Position numbers and translations under genes: made by a program
The notes under the pieces: model-generated
What the model saw: the letters and a program-made list of their open reading frames with translations, nothing else
What the model was told of the DNA's origin: nothing
The model's database searches: none
In this document: in pieces, positions 16,924 to 24,837 of the stretch
Layout: each line of letters opens with the position of its first letter
How positions within the stretch are numbered: the first letter of the stretch is position 1
NCBI RefSeq assembly: GCF_028898945.1
Contig: NZ_CP118607.1
Location: 3,396,001 to 3,460,000 of the forward strand
DNA from: Pseudomonas sp. PSKL.D1
GTDB taxonomy: Bacteria > Pseudomonadota > Gammaproteobacteria > Pseudomonadales > Pseudomonadaceae
Length of the DNA: 64,000 nt
Direction: 5' to 3'

Positions 16924-18123
16924 ATGAACCTCGCAAAGGACCCTGCAACCCCGTCCAGCACTCTGGACTTGCGCCCGTTATTGCTGGCCAACACGGCCTG
17001 CACCATGTCGATGATGGCCTTCGTCGCACTGATCGGGCCAATCGCCCGCCTGCTGGGCATGGCCACCTGGCAAGCCGGTGCGGCGGTCACCGTGGCGGGC
17101 GTGGTGTGGGTGCTGCTGGCGCGCCCCTGGGGCCGCGCCGCCGACCGCCTGGGCCGGCGCCGCATCCTGCTGCTGGGCAGCGCCGGCTTCACCCTGGCGT
17201 ACTGGCTGCTGTGCCTGTTCGTCGAAGGTGCGCTGCGCTGGCTGCCCGGCGCGACCGTGGCGTTCGTCGGCCTGATGCTGGCGCGCGGTTGCATCGGCGC
17301 CTTTTACGCGGCCATCCCGGTGGGCGGCAATGCGCTGATCGCCGACCACGTCGAACCGCAACGCCGGGCCCGGGCCATGGCCTCGCTGGGGGCGGCAAAC
17401 GCCGTGGGGCTGGTGCTGGGGCCCGCGTTGGCGGCGCTGCTGGCGCGGCACAGTTTGAGTTTGCCCTTCCATGTGATGTCGCTGCTGCCTGCCGCCGCTT
17501 TTGTGGTGTTGCTGTTCAGGCTCAAGCCACAGCCGTTGGCCCATCGCCATGCTCCCAGCCCGGTGCGCTTGAGCGACCCGCGCCTGCGCCGGCCGCTGCT
17601 GGTGGCGTTCAGCGCCATGCTCAGCGTGACCGTGTCGCAGATCGTGGTGGGCTTTTTTGCCCTTGACCGCTTGCAACTGCCCCCCGCCGAAGCGGCCCAG
17701 GCCGCCGGCATTGCGCTGACCACGGTGGGCGTGGCGCTGATCCTGTCGCAAGTGCTGCTGCGCCAGCTGGAATGGCCGCCGTTGAAGATGATCCGCGTGG
17801 GTGCCAGCGTTTCGGGCGTCGGCTTTGCCTGTGGCGCCCTGGCCAGCAGCGCACCGCAGTTGTGGGGTTGCTACTTCATCGCGGCCACCGGCATGGGCTT
17901 CGTGTTCCCGGCGTTTTCGGCGCTGGCAGCCAACGCAATGCAGGCATCCGAACAAGGTGCCACCGCAGGCTCCGTAGGGGCTGCGCAAGGCATGGGCGCC
18001 GTGATCGGGCCGCTGGCAGGGACGCTGATCTACGCCGTCGACCCGCGCTTGCCCTTCGTGGCGGTGGCAGTGCTGTTGCTGCTGGTCGGGCTGTGGCCGA
18101 CACCGCGTGAACATCAGCCCTGA
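16924..18123 (+). CDS. MFS transporter, drug-efflux type
   Basis: A 399-residue protein with about 12 membrane segments. ARPWGRAADRLGRRRILLLG is the motif A loop of the major facilitator superfamily, and ALGAANAVGLVLGPALAALL-like glycine-rich sequence in helix 5 resembles motif C of drug:H+ antiporters. Substrate unknown. It is 87 bp after cytochrome b561 and 79 bp before the XRE-cupin regulator gene. It could be a separate unit or extend the ECF-dependent transcript; no terminator is visible between them. Confidence 0.83.
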   Translation: MNLAKDPATPSSTLDLRPLLLANTACTMSMMAFVALIGPIARLLGMATWQAGAAVTVAGVVWVLLARPWGRAADRLGRRRILLLGSAGFTLAYWLLCLFVEGALRWLPGATVAFVGLMLARGCIGAFYAAIPVGGNALIADHVEPQRRARAMASLGAANAVGLVLGPALAALLARHSLSLPFHVMSLLPAAAFVVLLFRLKPQPLAHRHAPSPVRLSDPRLRRPLLVAFSAMLSVTVSQIVVGFFALDRLQLPPAEAAQAAGIALTTVGVALILSQVLLRQLEWPPLKMIRVGASVSGVGFACGALASSAPQLWGCYFIAATGMGFVFPAFSALAANAMQASEQGATAGSVGAAQGMGAVIGPLAGTLIYAVDPRLPFVAVAVLLLLVGLWPTPREHQP

Positions 18124-18202
18124 CAAGCACTGCGCGCAACCGATCAGAGTGTGTTTTAATGCGCTGCCCATTATTTTTGACACCTCTGATTACAAGGCGG
18201 CT

Positions 18203-18748
18203 ATGGACACGGGGACACGACTCAAACTGGTGCGTGAGCGCAACAACCTCTCCCAGCGGGAACTGGCTCGCCGCAGCGGGCTGACCAACTCGACGATCTC
18301 GCAGATCGAGCAAAACCGTGTGAGCCCTTCGGTCAGTTCCCTGAAAAAGCTGCTCGAAGGCATCCCGATGTCGCTGGCGGAGTTTTTCAGTTTCGACGAG
18401 CCGGTGCGCGAGGAGCGCTTCGTGTTCCGCGCCAGCGAGCAACCGGACCTCGGCCGCAACGGCCTGCGCATGTTGCTGGTGGGTGCCAGTGTCGAGGCCC
18501 GGCAGATGCGCATGTTGCGCGAGCTGTATGCACCGGGCGCCGACTCGGGCGAGCCGATCGTACATGCCGAGGGCGAAGAATGCGGCCTGGTCACCCGGGG
18601 CACCGTGGAGTTGTGGGTCGATGGCCAGGTGAGCATCCTCAATTCGGGCGATGGTTACTACATCCCCACCACCCTGCCGCACAGCTTCAAGAACATCGGC
18701 CAGGACGAAGCGGAAATCATCAGCGCCAATACCCCGGCCAATTTCTGA
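18203..18748 (+). CDS. XRE-family regulator with C-terminal cupin domain
   Basis: From the ATG at 18203 the protein has 181 residues: an N-terminal helix-turn-helix (LSQRELARRSGLTNSTISQIEQ) and a C-terminal cupin_2 sensor domain (HAEGEECGLVTRGTVEL, GDGYYIPTTLPHSFKNIG). The arrangement is that of PuuR-type regulators of polyamine and amino acid catabolism. It might control the upstream MFS gene or distant targets; no puu-type genes are adjacent. A longer reading from 18107 would overlap the MFS stop and lacks a ribosome site. Confidence 0.85.
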   Translation: MDTGTRLKLVRERNNLSQRELARRSGLTNSTISQIEQNRVSPSVSSLKKLLEGIPMSLAEFFSFDEPVREERFVFRASEQPDLGRNGLRMLLVGASVEARQMRMLRELYAPGADSGEPIVHAEGEECGLVTRGTVELWVDGQVSILNSGDGYYIPTTLPHSFKNIGQDEAEIISANTPANF

Positions 18749-18778
18749 TCAAAGTCTTGCACTGCCTGGGCTGGCCCT

Positions 18779-18860
18779 TTCGCGGCTAAAGCCGCTCCTA
18801 CACGCACTGCATCCCCTTGTAGGAGCGGCTTCAGCCGCGAACACCGGCAAAGCCGGTGCC
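18779..18860. repeat. REP/REPIN element D (inverted pair)
   Basis: TTCGCGGCTAAAGCCGCTCC on the left and TTGTAGGAGCGGCTTCAGCC on the right face each other, followed by CACCGGCAAAGCCGGTG. It separates the converging XRE-cupin and isomerase genes. Confidence 0.87.
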
Positions 18861-18866
18861 ATACCG

Positions 18867-19460
18867 TTACTGGCCTAGCGCCGCCTCCACAAAATCCAAC
18901 CGATCCTGCCCAAAATACATCTGCCCCTCTACAAAACAGGTCGGTGCCCCAAACACACCCCGCGCCACCGCCGCTTCCGTCGCCTGTTTCAACGCTGCCT
19001 TCACCTCAACATCCGCCGCCAAGGCATGAAACGCCGCCGGGTCGAACCCCGCCTGGCCAAGCGTGTCGTCCAGCACCGCCACATCACCCAAATTGCGCCC
19101 CTGCGCCCACAGGCCGTTGAACAGTGCCTCGAGCAGCGGCGCCAGCCGTTCAGGTGAGCGCATTTGCACCCCGAACACCCCACGCATCAACGTCAAGGTA
19201 TTGATCGGAAACCCTGGCGGCAGGGTAAACGGCACGCCGTACCGCGCGGCATATCGCCCAAGGTCGATGAACATGTAACGCCCCTTGGCCGGCACCATGG
19301 CCGGTGAGGCATTGCCCGTGGCCTGGAACACCCCGCCCAACAGAATCGGCCGGTACTCCAGGGTGGCGCCATGGCGGGCGCACAGGGCGGGGAGCTGGGT
19401 CCAGGCCAGGTAGCTGGCCGGGCTGCCCAGATCAAAATAGAACGCTACGGTTTTGCTCAT
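18867..19460 (-). CDS. 2-hydroxychromene-2-carboxylate isomerase family protein (DsbA/GST-kappa fold)
   Basis: The 197-residue thioredoxin-fold protein resembles glutathione-dependent 2-hydroxychromene-2-carboxylate isomerase of naphthalene degradation. The active-site Ser13 lies in FDLGSPASYLAW, and GVFGAPTCFVEGQMYFGQDRL near the C-terminus is the family signature. No ring-cleavage genes are present, so the natural substrate is probably another glutathione-dependent isomerisation. It lies 20 bp downstream of the SDR gene and would be co-transcribed with it under the divergent TetR regulator. Confidence 0.9.
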   Translation of the reverse strand: MSKTVAFYFDLGSPASYLAWTQLPALCARHGATLEYRPILLGGVFQATGNASPAMVPAKGRYMFIDLGRYAARYGVPFTLPPGFPINTLTLMRGVFGVQMRSPERLAPLLEALFNGLWAQGRNLGDVAVLDDTLGQAGFDPAAFHALAADVEVKAALKQATEAAVARGVFGAPTCFVEGQMYFGQDRLDFVEAALGQ

Positions 19461-19480
19461 GGCAACTCACTCCTTGGGGG

Positions 19481-20212
19481 TTACCAGCGCTCCATCCACG
19501 GGCGCAGGTCGAGTTCGAAGGTCCAGGCATCGCGGGGCTGTGCGTGCAAGAACCAGTAGCTGTCGGCGATATGGGCCGGGGCCAGAATGCCGTCCTGTTC
19601 TTTGAGGGCGTAGCGCTCCGGGAAACTGTCGCGGATAAAGGCCGTGTCGATGGCGCCGTCTACCACCACATGGGCAACATGAATATTCCGCGGCCCCAAC
19701 TCACGGGCCATGCTCTGGGCCAGCGCGCGCAGCGCATGCTTGGCGCCCGCGAAGGCGGCAAAACCGGCGGAGCCACGGGTTCCAGCGGTAGCTCCGGTGA
19801 ACAGGATGGTGCCGCGCTCGCGCACGACCATACGCCGCGCGACGGCCTGGGCCGTGAGAAACCCTGCGAAGCACGCCATTTCCCAGATCTTGAAGTACTT
19901 GCGCGGCGTCTCATCGAGGATGCTGCAAGGCACATTGGCGCCGATATTGAACACAAAGGCTTCGATCGGGCCGATATCGCGCTCGATGGTTTCGACCAGC
20001 TCAGTCACCTCTTCTTCCTTGCGCGCATCCGAGCCAAAGCCATGGGCCTGGCCACCGGCGGCGCGAATTTCATCCACCAGCGGTTGCAGCTTTTCGGCCT
20101 GGCGGCGTGTTACGCATGCAACGTAACCCTCGCGGGCAAAGCGCTTGGCAATCTCGCCCCCGGTGGCGTCACCCGCGCCAATCACCAGCACCACTTTTTG
20201 TTGTTCTGCCAT
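19481..20212 (-). CDS. SDR-family protein lacking the usual catalytic Ser and Tyr
   Basis: A 243-residue Rossmann-fold protein of the short-chain dehydrogenase/reductase family. The dinucleotide loop is VIGAGDATGGEI instead of TGxxxGIG, and NIGAN replaces NNAG. The YxxxK motif reads FAGAK, with Phe154 in place of Tyr and Lys158 kept, and the position 13 residues before it is Ala141 rather than Ser. Thus binding of NAD(P) seems possible but ordinary dehydrogenase chemistry is doubtful. It is the first gene of the operon with the isomerase and faces a TetR gene across a palindromic operator. Confidence 0.85.
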   Translation of the reverse strand: MAEQQKVVLVIGAGDATGGEIAKRFAREGYVACVTRRQAEKLQPLVDEIRAAGGQAHGFGSDARKEEEVTELVETIERDIGPIEAFVFNIGANVPCSILDETPRKYFKIWEMACFAGFLTAQAVARRMVVRERGTILFTGATAGTRGSAGFAAFAGAKHALRALAQSMARELGPRNIHVAHVVVDGAIDTAFIRDSFPERYALKEQDGILAPAHIADSYWFLHAQPRDAWTFELDLRPWMERW

Positions 20213-20234
20213 GCGTGCCTCCTTTGATGAATGA

Positions 20235-20249
20235 TCGTTTAGTAAACGA
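20235..20249. promoter_or_regulatory. TetR operator in the SDR/TetR divergent promoter
   Basis: TCGTTTAGTAAACGA is a perfect palindrome with a central G, 22 bp upstream of the SDR start and 51 bp upstream of the TetR start. Its size and symmetry fit a TetR-family dimer site; binding would repress the SDR/isomerase operon and the regulator itself. Confidence 0.78.
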
Positions 20250-20300
20250 ACGCTATGTTAAGATCGCCCCCAACGTCAAGCCAGCGCGAAGAGGTTGTGC

Positions 20301-20864
20301 ATGCGCTACTCCACCGAACACAAACAGCAGACCCGCGACAAACTGCTGGCCAGCAGCGGCGCGCTGGCCAAGCGCGGCGGCTTTGCCAGCACTGGCGTTG
20401 CCGGCCTGATGAAAGCCATCGGCCTGACCGGCGGGGCCTTCTACAACCACTTCCCGTCCAAGGACGACCTGTTCACCGAAGTGGTGCGCCAGGAGCTGTG
20501 CAACAGCCCGCTGGCGCGCCTGGCCGAGCAAGGTGCCGACCGCGAACGTCTGCAACGCTGCCTGCAGCAGTACCTGAGCCTGGCCCACCTGCACAATGCC
20601 GAGGGTGGCTGCCCGTTGCCGCCGCTGGGTGTGGAAATTGCCCGCGCGCAACAACCTGTGCGCGAAGAGGCCGAGCACTGGCTGGTGCAACTGCATGCGG
20701 CCTGGAGCCAGACCTTGAACGACGAAGCCTTGGCCTGGGTTTTGATCAGCCAGTGTGTCGGCGCCTTGGTGGTCGGGCGCATGCTGGCCAGCGAGCAGGT
20801 GCAGGGCGAGTTGCTGCACGCCAGCCAACAGTTTGTTTGCAGGGCCTTGAATGAAGCGGATTGA
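20301..20864 (+). CDS. TetR-family transcriptional regulator
   Basis: From the ATG at 20301 it has 187 residues. The helix-turn-helix is in FASTGVAGLMKAIGLTGGAFYNHFPSKDDL, close to the AcrR/NemR-like group that senses electrophiles or xenobiotics. Conserved cysteines (LCNSPLA and GGCPLPP) might take part in sensing, as in NemR-like proteins; this is an inference. It is divergent from the SDR/isomerase operon with a clear palindrome between them, and its end overlaps the start of the next gene by 14 bases. Confidence 0.9.
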   Translation: MRYSTEHKQQTRDKLLASSGALAKRGGFASTGVAGLMKAIGLTGGAFYNHFPSKDDLFTEVVRQELCNSPLARLAEQGADRERLQRCLQQYLSLAHLHNAEGGCPLPPLGVEIARAQQPVREEAEHWLVQLHAAWSQTLNDEALAWVLISQCVGALVVGRMLASEQVQGELLHASQQFVCRALNEAD

Positions 20865-21444
20865 ATGGTTGCTGGCGCTGCTGCTCGCCGCACCGGCACT
20901 GGCCGAACAAACCTGCCCGCCCGGGCAGTATCAGGTGTGCCTGATGGGCTGCTTCTGCGCACCGATCGACCCCGGGCAGGCAGGGCAGATTCTGAAAGAT
21001 GTGGAAACCATGGCCTCCGGCAGCCTGGCCTTCGCGTTACGCCAGGCCCGGGACGAGGCAACCGCTAACGGCACACAGCCCATTCCCTTGCACATTCGCG
21101 CCCAGCTGGAGCCGTGGTACGACTTTGCGGTGCTGGACGCGGCGCGCTACCGGGTGGGCAACGAGCAGCAGGTCAGCGCCGCCAACGCGCTGTTGCAAAA
21201 CCCGGATGTGAATGCGGTGACCTTGATCGACACGATCATTTTCCGCCACACCGGCGATGCCGAGGACAACGTGGCGCTCTGGGCCCATGAACTGAAACAT
21301 GTGCAGCAGTATCAGGAGCTGGGAGTGGAGGAATTCGCCCGGCGCTATACCCGTAACTACGAGGACCTGGAGGGGCCGGCCTATGCGATCGAGGCCGAGG
21401 TGAGCAAGGCGTTGCGCCAGCGCAGTTCGGGGCAGGCGCGCTAG
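20851..21444 (+). CDS. Exported DUF4157-like protein with HExxH motif
   Basis: The 197-residue protein has a signal peptide (WLLALLLAAPALAEQ), then four Cys in a short segment (TCPPGQYQVCLMGCFCAP) that may form disulfides. Near the middle, WAHELKHVQQY (His146-Glu-x-x-His150) is the HExxH zinc-protease signature, and YAIEAEVSK downstream offers a possible third-ligand Glu. This is the pattern of the DUF4157 proteins, which are presumed metallopeptidases. It starts inside the TetR gene, so it is translationally linked to it. Target unknown. Confidence 0.78.
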   Translation: MKRIEWLLALLLAAPALAEQTCPPGQYQVCLMGCFCAPIDPGQAGQILKDVETMASGSLAFALRQARDEATANGTQPIPLHIRAQLEPWYDFAVLDAARYRVGNEQQVSAANALLQNPDVNAVTLIDTIIFRHTGDAEDNVALWAHELKHVQQYQELGVEEFARRYTRNYEDLEGPAYAIEAEVSKALRQRSSGQAR

Positions 21445-21459
21445 CCTGCCCCGTGTCGA

Positions 21460-22452
21460 TCAGGACGAAACCGCAGCCCCCTGCTCCGCTTGCTCACGAC
21501 TGGCGTAGCGCTGCGCCAATACCGCGCACACCATCAGCTGGATTTGATGGAACAGCATCAGCGGCAGGATCATCGCCCCGATCCCGCTGCCAACGAACAA
21601 CACCTGGGCCATCGGCACGCCGGTGGCCAGGCTTTTCTTGGAGCCGGCAAACAGGATGGTGATGCGGTCTTCAAGGCTGAAGCCCAGCACCTTGCCCAGC
21701 AGCCGCGTGGCCAGCAGCACCACCGCCAGCAGAATGCCGCACACCGCAAACAAACCGGCCAGGTGCTGCGGCGAAACGGTGTGCCACAACCCGGTCACCA
21801 CGGCCTCGCTGAAGGCGGTGTAGACCACCAGCAGAATCGACCCTTGGTCCACCAGCTTGAGCCAGCGCGCATTGCGCTTGACCCAGGCACCGATCCAGCG
21901 CCGCGCGATCTGCCCGGCAACGAACGGCACCAGCAGTTGCATCGTGATCTTCAGTACCGCATCAAGGCCGGAACCTGTGTCACCACTGGCGCCCAGCAGC
22001 ATCATCACCAGCAGTGGTGTGAGGAAGATGCCCAGCAGGCTTGAGGCCGCAGCACTGCAGATGGCGGCCGGCACGTTACCCCGAGCCAGCGAGGTGAAGG
22101 CAATGGCCGACTGCACCGTGGCCGGCAATGCGCACAAGTACAGCACACCCAAATACAGGTCGTTGCCCACCAGCGGCACGAACAAAGGCTTGAACGCCAT
22201 CCCCAGCACCGGGAACAGCACGAAGGTGCAGGAGAACACCAACAAGTGCAGGCGCCAGTGCCCGGCACCGGCGATGATCGCCTCGCGGGACAGTTTGGCG
22301 CCGTGCAGGAAGAACAGCAGGCCGATGGCCAGGTTGGTCAGCCAGCCAAAATACACCGCGCCGTCGCCCGAGCAGGGCAGCACGGTGGCGATGAACACCA
22401 CACTGAGCAAGGCCAGGGTGAAGTTGTCGAACAACATGCGCAAATACTTCAT
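21460..22452 (-). CDS. Bile acid:sodium symporter (SBF/YfeH-like) family protein
   Basis: With the ATG at 22452 the protein has 330 residues and about ten hydrophobic helices. FFLHGAKLSREAI, the LCALPATVQSAIAFTSLARGN segment with the crossing helix, and GSKKSLATGVPMAQVL are the marks of the SBF-like (YfeH/PA-type) branch. Substrate is not known; related carriers move organic anions with sodium. Its start is 119 bp from the divergent beta-lactamase start, and its end converges on the HExxH gene. Confidence 0.86.
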   Translation of the reverse strand: MKYLRMLFDNFTLALLSVVFIATVLPCSGDGAVYFGWLTNLAIGLLFFLHGAKLSREAIIAGAGHWRLHLLVFSCTFVLFPVLGMAFKPLFVPLVGNDLYLGVLYLCALPATVQSAIAFTSLARGNVPAAICSAAASSLLGIFLTPLLVMMLLGASGDTGSGLDAVLKITMQLLVPFVAGQIARRWIGAWVKRNARWLKLVDQGSILLVVYTAFSEAVVTGLWHTVSPQHLAGLFAVCGILLAVVLLATRLLGKVLGFSLEDRITILFAGSKKSLATGVPMAQVLFVGSGIGAMILPLMLFHQIQLMVCAVLAQRYASREQAEQGAAVSS

Positions 22453-22571
22453 AACAGTTTCCGTCTTGTCGTTGTGCAGGTGGCGAGGATAAGGTTCTGG
22501 GTTTTTTCCTGCTAACGCCGGAACCCCCATCGGTGTCGCTTAACGGACACCTTATGAAAAAGGATCTTTGC

Positions 22572-23750
22572 ATGCCCGCCGTTCGCATCATCCCACTACT
22601 CACCGCCATGGCCCTTGCGGCAAGTGGCATGGCCGCGCACGCAACCGTGCTGCCGCAGGCCTCCATGGATCAGGTGATTGCACCGCTCATGAAGGCGCAC
22701 GGCATCACCGGCTTGGCAGTTGGCGTTTATGCCAATGGTCAGTCGCACGTATTCAGTTACGGCGTTGCCAGCAAGGCCGACGCTACCCCGGTCACAGCCG
22801 ATACGCTGTTCGAAATCGGCTCGCTCAGCAAGACCTACACCGCCACCCTCGCCGCATTGGCCGCTGCCGAAGGCAAGCTGGACCTCAGTGCCCCGGCAAG
22901 CCGCTACCAAACGGCCCTGGCCGGCGCGCCGCTGGGCAAAGCCAGCGTTCTCGAACTGGGCGCCTATAGCGCTGACTGCCTACCGCTGCAGTTCCCGGAC
23001 GCCGTGCAAACGCCAGAACAGGTGCTGGCGTTTTTCCGCAACTGGAAGCCTGTCTCCCCGCACGGCACGCAGCGCTGCTATTCCAACCCGAGCCTGGGGC
23101 TGTTCGGCGACCTGGCTGCACGCTCCCAGCAACAACCCTTTGCCACGTTGATGACCGGCAAACTGTTACCGCTGATGGGCCTCGAACATACCTACTTGCA
23201 GGTGCCGCGCAGCGCGCAACACCTTTACGCCCAAGGTTATGACGCCAACAACCAGCCGGTGCGGGTAAACCCCGGCCCGTTTGCCGATGAGGCCTACGGC
23301 ATCAAGACCAGCGCCAGCGACCTGCTGCGCTACACCCGCCTGCACATGCACCCTGGCGAGGTGTCCCCTGTATTCGCGAAAACCGCCGCCATCGCGCAGG
23401 CCGGGTACTTCCAGGTGGGTGCAATGACTCAGGGGTTGGGCTGGGAACGCTACCCTCTCCCCGTTTCGCTGAATACCCTGCTGGCCGGCAACGGCGCAGG
23501 GATGGTACTTCAGCCTCAACCCACCACCGCCCTGCGCCCCGCCCTGCCTGCGCAGCGCGATGCCTGGTACAACAAGACAGGCTCCACCAACGGCTTTGGT
23601 GCCTACGCGATGTTCATCCCGTCCGAGGACGTTGCCGTGGTGTTGCTGGCCAATCGTAACTACCCGAACGAGGCGCGCGTGCAGGCCGCCTGGCAGATCC
23701 TCTCCCTGTTGCAAAAGCACCCCGCTGAAGGATTGTCCGACAAGATGTAG
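22572..23750 (+). CDS. ampC: Class C beta-lactamase (AmpC type)
   Basis: From the ATG at 22572 (AAGGAT upstream at good spacing) the protein has 392 residues with a signal peptide ending about MAAHA. All three serine beta-lactamase motifs are present: Ser84-Leu-Ser-Lys87, Tyr170-Ser-Asn172 and Lys335-Thr-Gly. The surrounding segments (GLAVGVYANGQ, LPLQFPD, TGSTNGFGAY) are those of chromosomal AmpC enzymes rather than of generic penicillin-binding hydrolases. No ampR gene is adjacent, so it is probably not induced through a local regulator. An earlier frame from 22533 lacks a ribosome site. Confidence 0.9.
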   Translation: MPAVRIIPLLTAMALAASGMAAHATVLPQASMDQVIAPLMKAHGITGLAVGVYANGQSHVFSYGVASKADATPVTADTLFEIGSLSKTYTATLAALAAAEGKLDLSAPASRYQTALAGAPLGKASVLELGAYSADCLPLQFPDAVQTPEQVLAFFRNWKPVSPHGTQRCYSNPSLGLFGDLAARSQQQPFATLMTGKLLPLMGLEHTYLQVPRSAQHLYAQGYDANNQPVRVNPGPFADEAYGIKTSASDLLRYTRLHMHPGEVSPVFAKTAAIAQAGYFQVGAMTQGLGWERYPLPVSLNTLLAGNGAGMVLQPQPTTALRPALPAQRDAWYNKTGSTNGFGAYAMFIPSEDVAVVLLANRNYPNEARVQAAWQILSLLQKHPAEGLSDKM

Positions 23751-23775
23751 TGACAAAAAATATTCACTACAAAAC

Positions 23776-24012
23776 CATTGACGCCGTTCATCACCCTTGT
23801 GCATGATGAAGCCGTCTCCCCGATCGGGAGCGGTGGCAAGGGTATTCCAGACGGCTTGCGCGGTAACGCAGGCCGTTCGTGGAGCGGGAAACTGTCCAAA
23901 AGGCAGCGTGAGAAAGCCCCTGTTGCGATGCTGCTGTAGCAGCCGTGGTAGCGCGCTACATCCTGTGGCGCCAACTGTGAAAATCAACAACAAATGGGTA
24001 ATGGGGGCTTTT
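23776..24012 (+). ncRNA. Putative structured leader RNA before the 110-residue protein
   Basis: The 262 bp between the beta-lactamase stop and the next start has no credible gene but several inverted repeats: AAGCCGTCT (23809-23817) pairs with AGACGGCTT (23849-23857) around an inner CTCCC/GGGAG hairpin; GCTGCT-GT-AGCAGC (23930-23943); and TAGCGCGCTA (23949-23958). Near the start codon lies AACAACAA (within 23985-23992), the CA-type motif bound by Hfq/Crc. I do not recognise a known riboswitch class. It may be a 5' untranslated region or a separate small RNA. Confidence 0.4.
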
Positions 24013-24345
24013 ATGATGAACTTGAACAACAATCCGACCATCGACCAACTGGCCCAGCTGTTCGCCGTGCGCAAAGACAGCCTCGACGACCACCTGCTGT
24101 GGGTAAGCCAAACCGGCGAAGTGCGGCTCGACCGCCTGCCGCCGAACACGGTCGAAGATGAATTTGAAGCGCACCTGCCGAGCATGCGCGCCCGCTTCAA
24201 GGTCTACCGCCGTGGCCAAGGCTACGTCGGCAAGAAGGCCGCCGCCGACACCGAGTTCGTCGGCCGCGTGCTGCAGACCCTGCAACAAGAATGGCCCGCC
24301 GCCCGTGAGCGGCAGGCAGTCAAGGTGATTGAACCGCTCAATTGA
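24013..24345 (+). CDS. Conserved hypothetical protein, 110 residues
   Basis: A soluble protein with no signal peptide. It starts MMNLNNNPTIDQLAQLF, contains VRKDSLDDHLLWVSQTGEV and RGQGYVGKKAAADTEFV, and ends QAVKVIEPLN. The alternation of amphipathic strands and helices suggests a small single domain, but no family is recognised. The start at 24013 is supported by GGGGGC five bases before; in-frame starts further upstream would read through the structured leader. A strong terminator follows 18 bp after the stop, so leader, gene and terminator form one small transcription unit. Confidence 0.75.
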   Translation: MMNLNNNPTIDQLAQLFAVRKDSLDDHLLWVSQTGEVRLDRLPPNTVEDEFEAHLPSMRARFKVYRRGQGYVGKKAAADTEFVGRVLQTLQQEWPAARERQAVKVIEPLN

Positions 24346-24363
24346 GGGTTCGCACCACTTACA

Positions 24364-24391
24364 GAGCCCGGCCCTTTTAGGCCGGGCTTTT
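24364..24391 (+). terminator. Rho-independent terminator
   Basis: AGCCCGGCC, a loop CTTTTA, GGCCGGGCT and then TTTTT: a nine-pair GC-rich stem followed by a T run, just after the 110-residue protein gene. Confidence 0.93.
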
Positions 24392-24429
24392 TCGTTTGGG
24401 GTCTTCGGCTTCAGGTGGTGGTTGCCAGG

Positions 24430-24574
24430 GAGATCAAGCGCCGCTCGCGCGGCGCATCGCGGATGAATCCGCTCCTACACGTGCCGAACCTGTTACGCCA
24501 TGGTTGCCTGCCTTGGCGCGCCCCTGTAGGAGCGAATTTATTCGCGATGCGCCGCGCGAGCGGCGCTCGATCTC
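24430..24574. repeat. REP/REPIN element E (long inverted pair)
   Basis: An inverted repeat of about 145 bp. GAGATCAAGCGCCGCTCGCG and GCATCGCGGATGAATCCGCT on the left are mirrored by AGCGAATTTATTCGCGATGC and CGCGAGCGGCGCTCGATCTC on the right, with about 38 unrelated bases in the middle. It is longer than the other REP pairs here except element G, with which it shares the outer GAGATC...GATCTC ends. It occupies most of the gap between 24346 and 24648. Confidence 0.85.
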
Positions 24575-24610
24575 CCAGAAGACAAATACCTCAAGGCAAA
24601 CACCCCCGAA

Positions 24611-24637
24611 CAAAAACCCCGCCATCCGGCGGGGTTC
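24611..24637 (-). terminator. Rho-independent terminator of the 62-residue protein gene
   Basis: Read leftward: GAACCCCGCC, loop GGAT region, GGCGGGGTTTTTG. The T run is on the minus strand and follows the stop of the small gene at 24649, which supports that gene as a real transcription unit. Confidence 0.88.
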
Positions 24638-24648
24638 TATGAGCAAAC

Positions 24649-24837
24649 TCACTTTTTCGTTGGAACCCTGGGCGTGAAGCGGCCCTTCTTACTGCGCTGC
24701 AAATGCGCAGGCTGCAGCCGTTCCGAATCATCCAGGGTCATGTGCGCGAAGCCCAGGCGAAAATCCGCCTGCCCGCAACGCACCTGGCTGTTGATGGGGA
24801 ATGCATCGTTCATGTCTTCGAAAAAGGACTCGCTCAT
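24649..24837 (-). CDS. Small hypothetical protein, 62 residues
   Basis: The frame runs MSESFFEDMNDAFPINSQ to TPRVPTKK. It is acidic at the N-terminus and basic at the C-terminus (SKKGRFTPRVPTKK) with one Cys, and no domain is recognised. AGGGAGACAGGGC stands just before the ATG as a strong ribosome site and a terminator on the same strand follows 12 bp after the stop, so it looks like an independently expressed gene rather than a chance frame. Opposite-strand frames over the same bases lack such signals. Confidence 0.68.
   Translation of the reverse strand: MSESFFEDMNDAFPINSQVRCGQADFRLGFAHMTLDDSERLQPAHLQRSKKGRFTPRVPTKK

Noticed and set aside
22572-23750. AmpR-controlled inducible beta-lactamase
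   Set aside because: No LysR-type ampR gene is divergent from this gene; its neighbour is an SBF-type carrier.
23797-24012. N-terminal extension of the 110-residue protein from an upstream start
   Set aside because: The extension is Cys/Arg-rich, reads through several hairpins and lacks a ribosome site, while the ATG at 24013 has one.
24430-24574. Possible CRISPR-like or transposon ends at the long inverted repeats
   Set aside because: Only two inverted arms with no regular direct repeats and spacers and no transposase; they match REP/REPIN structure seen six more times in the window.
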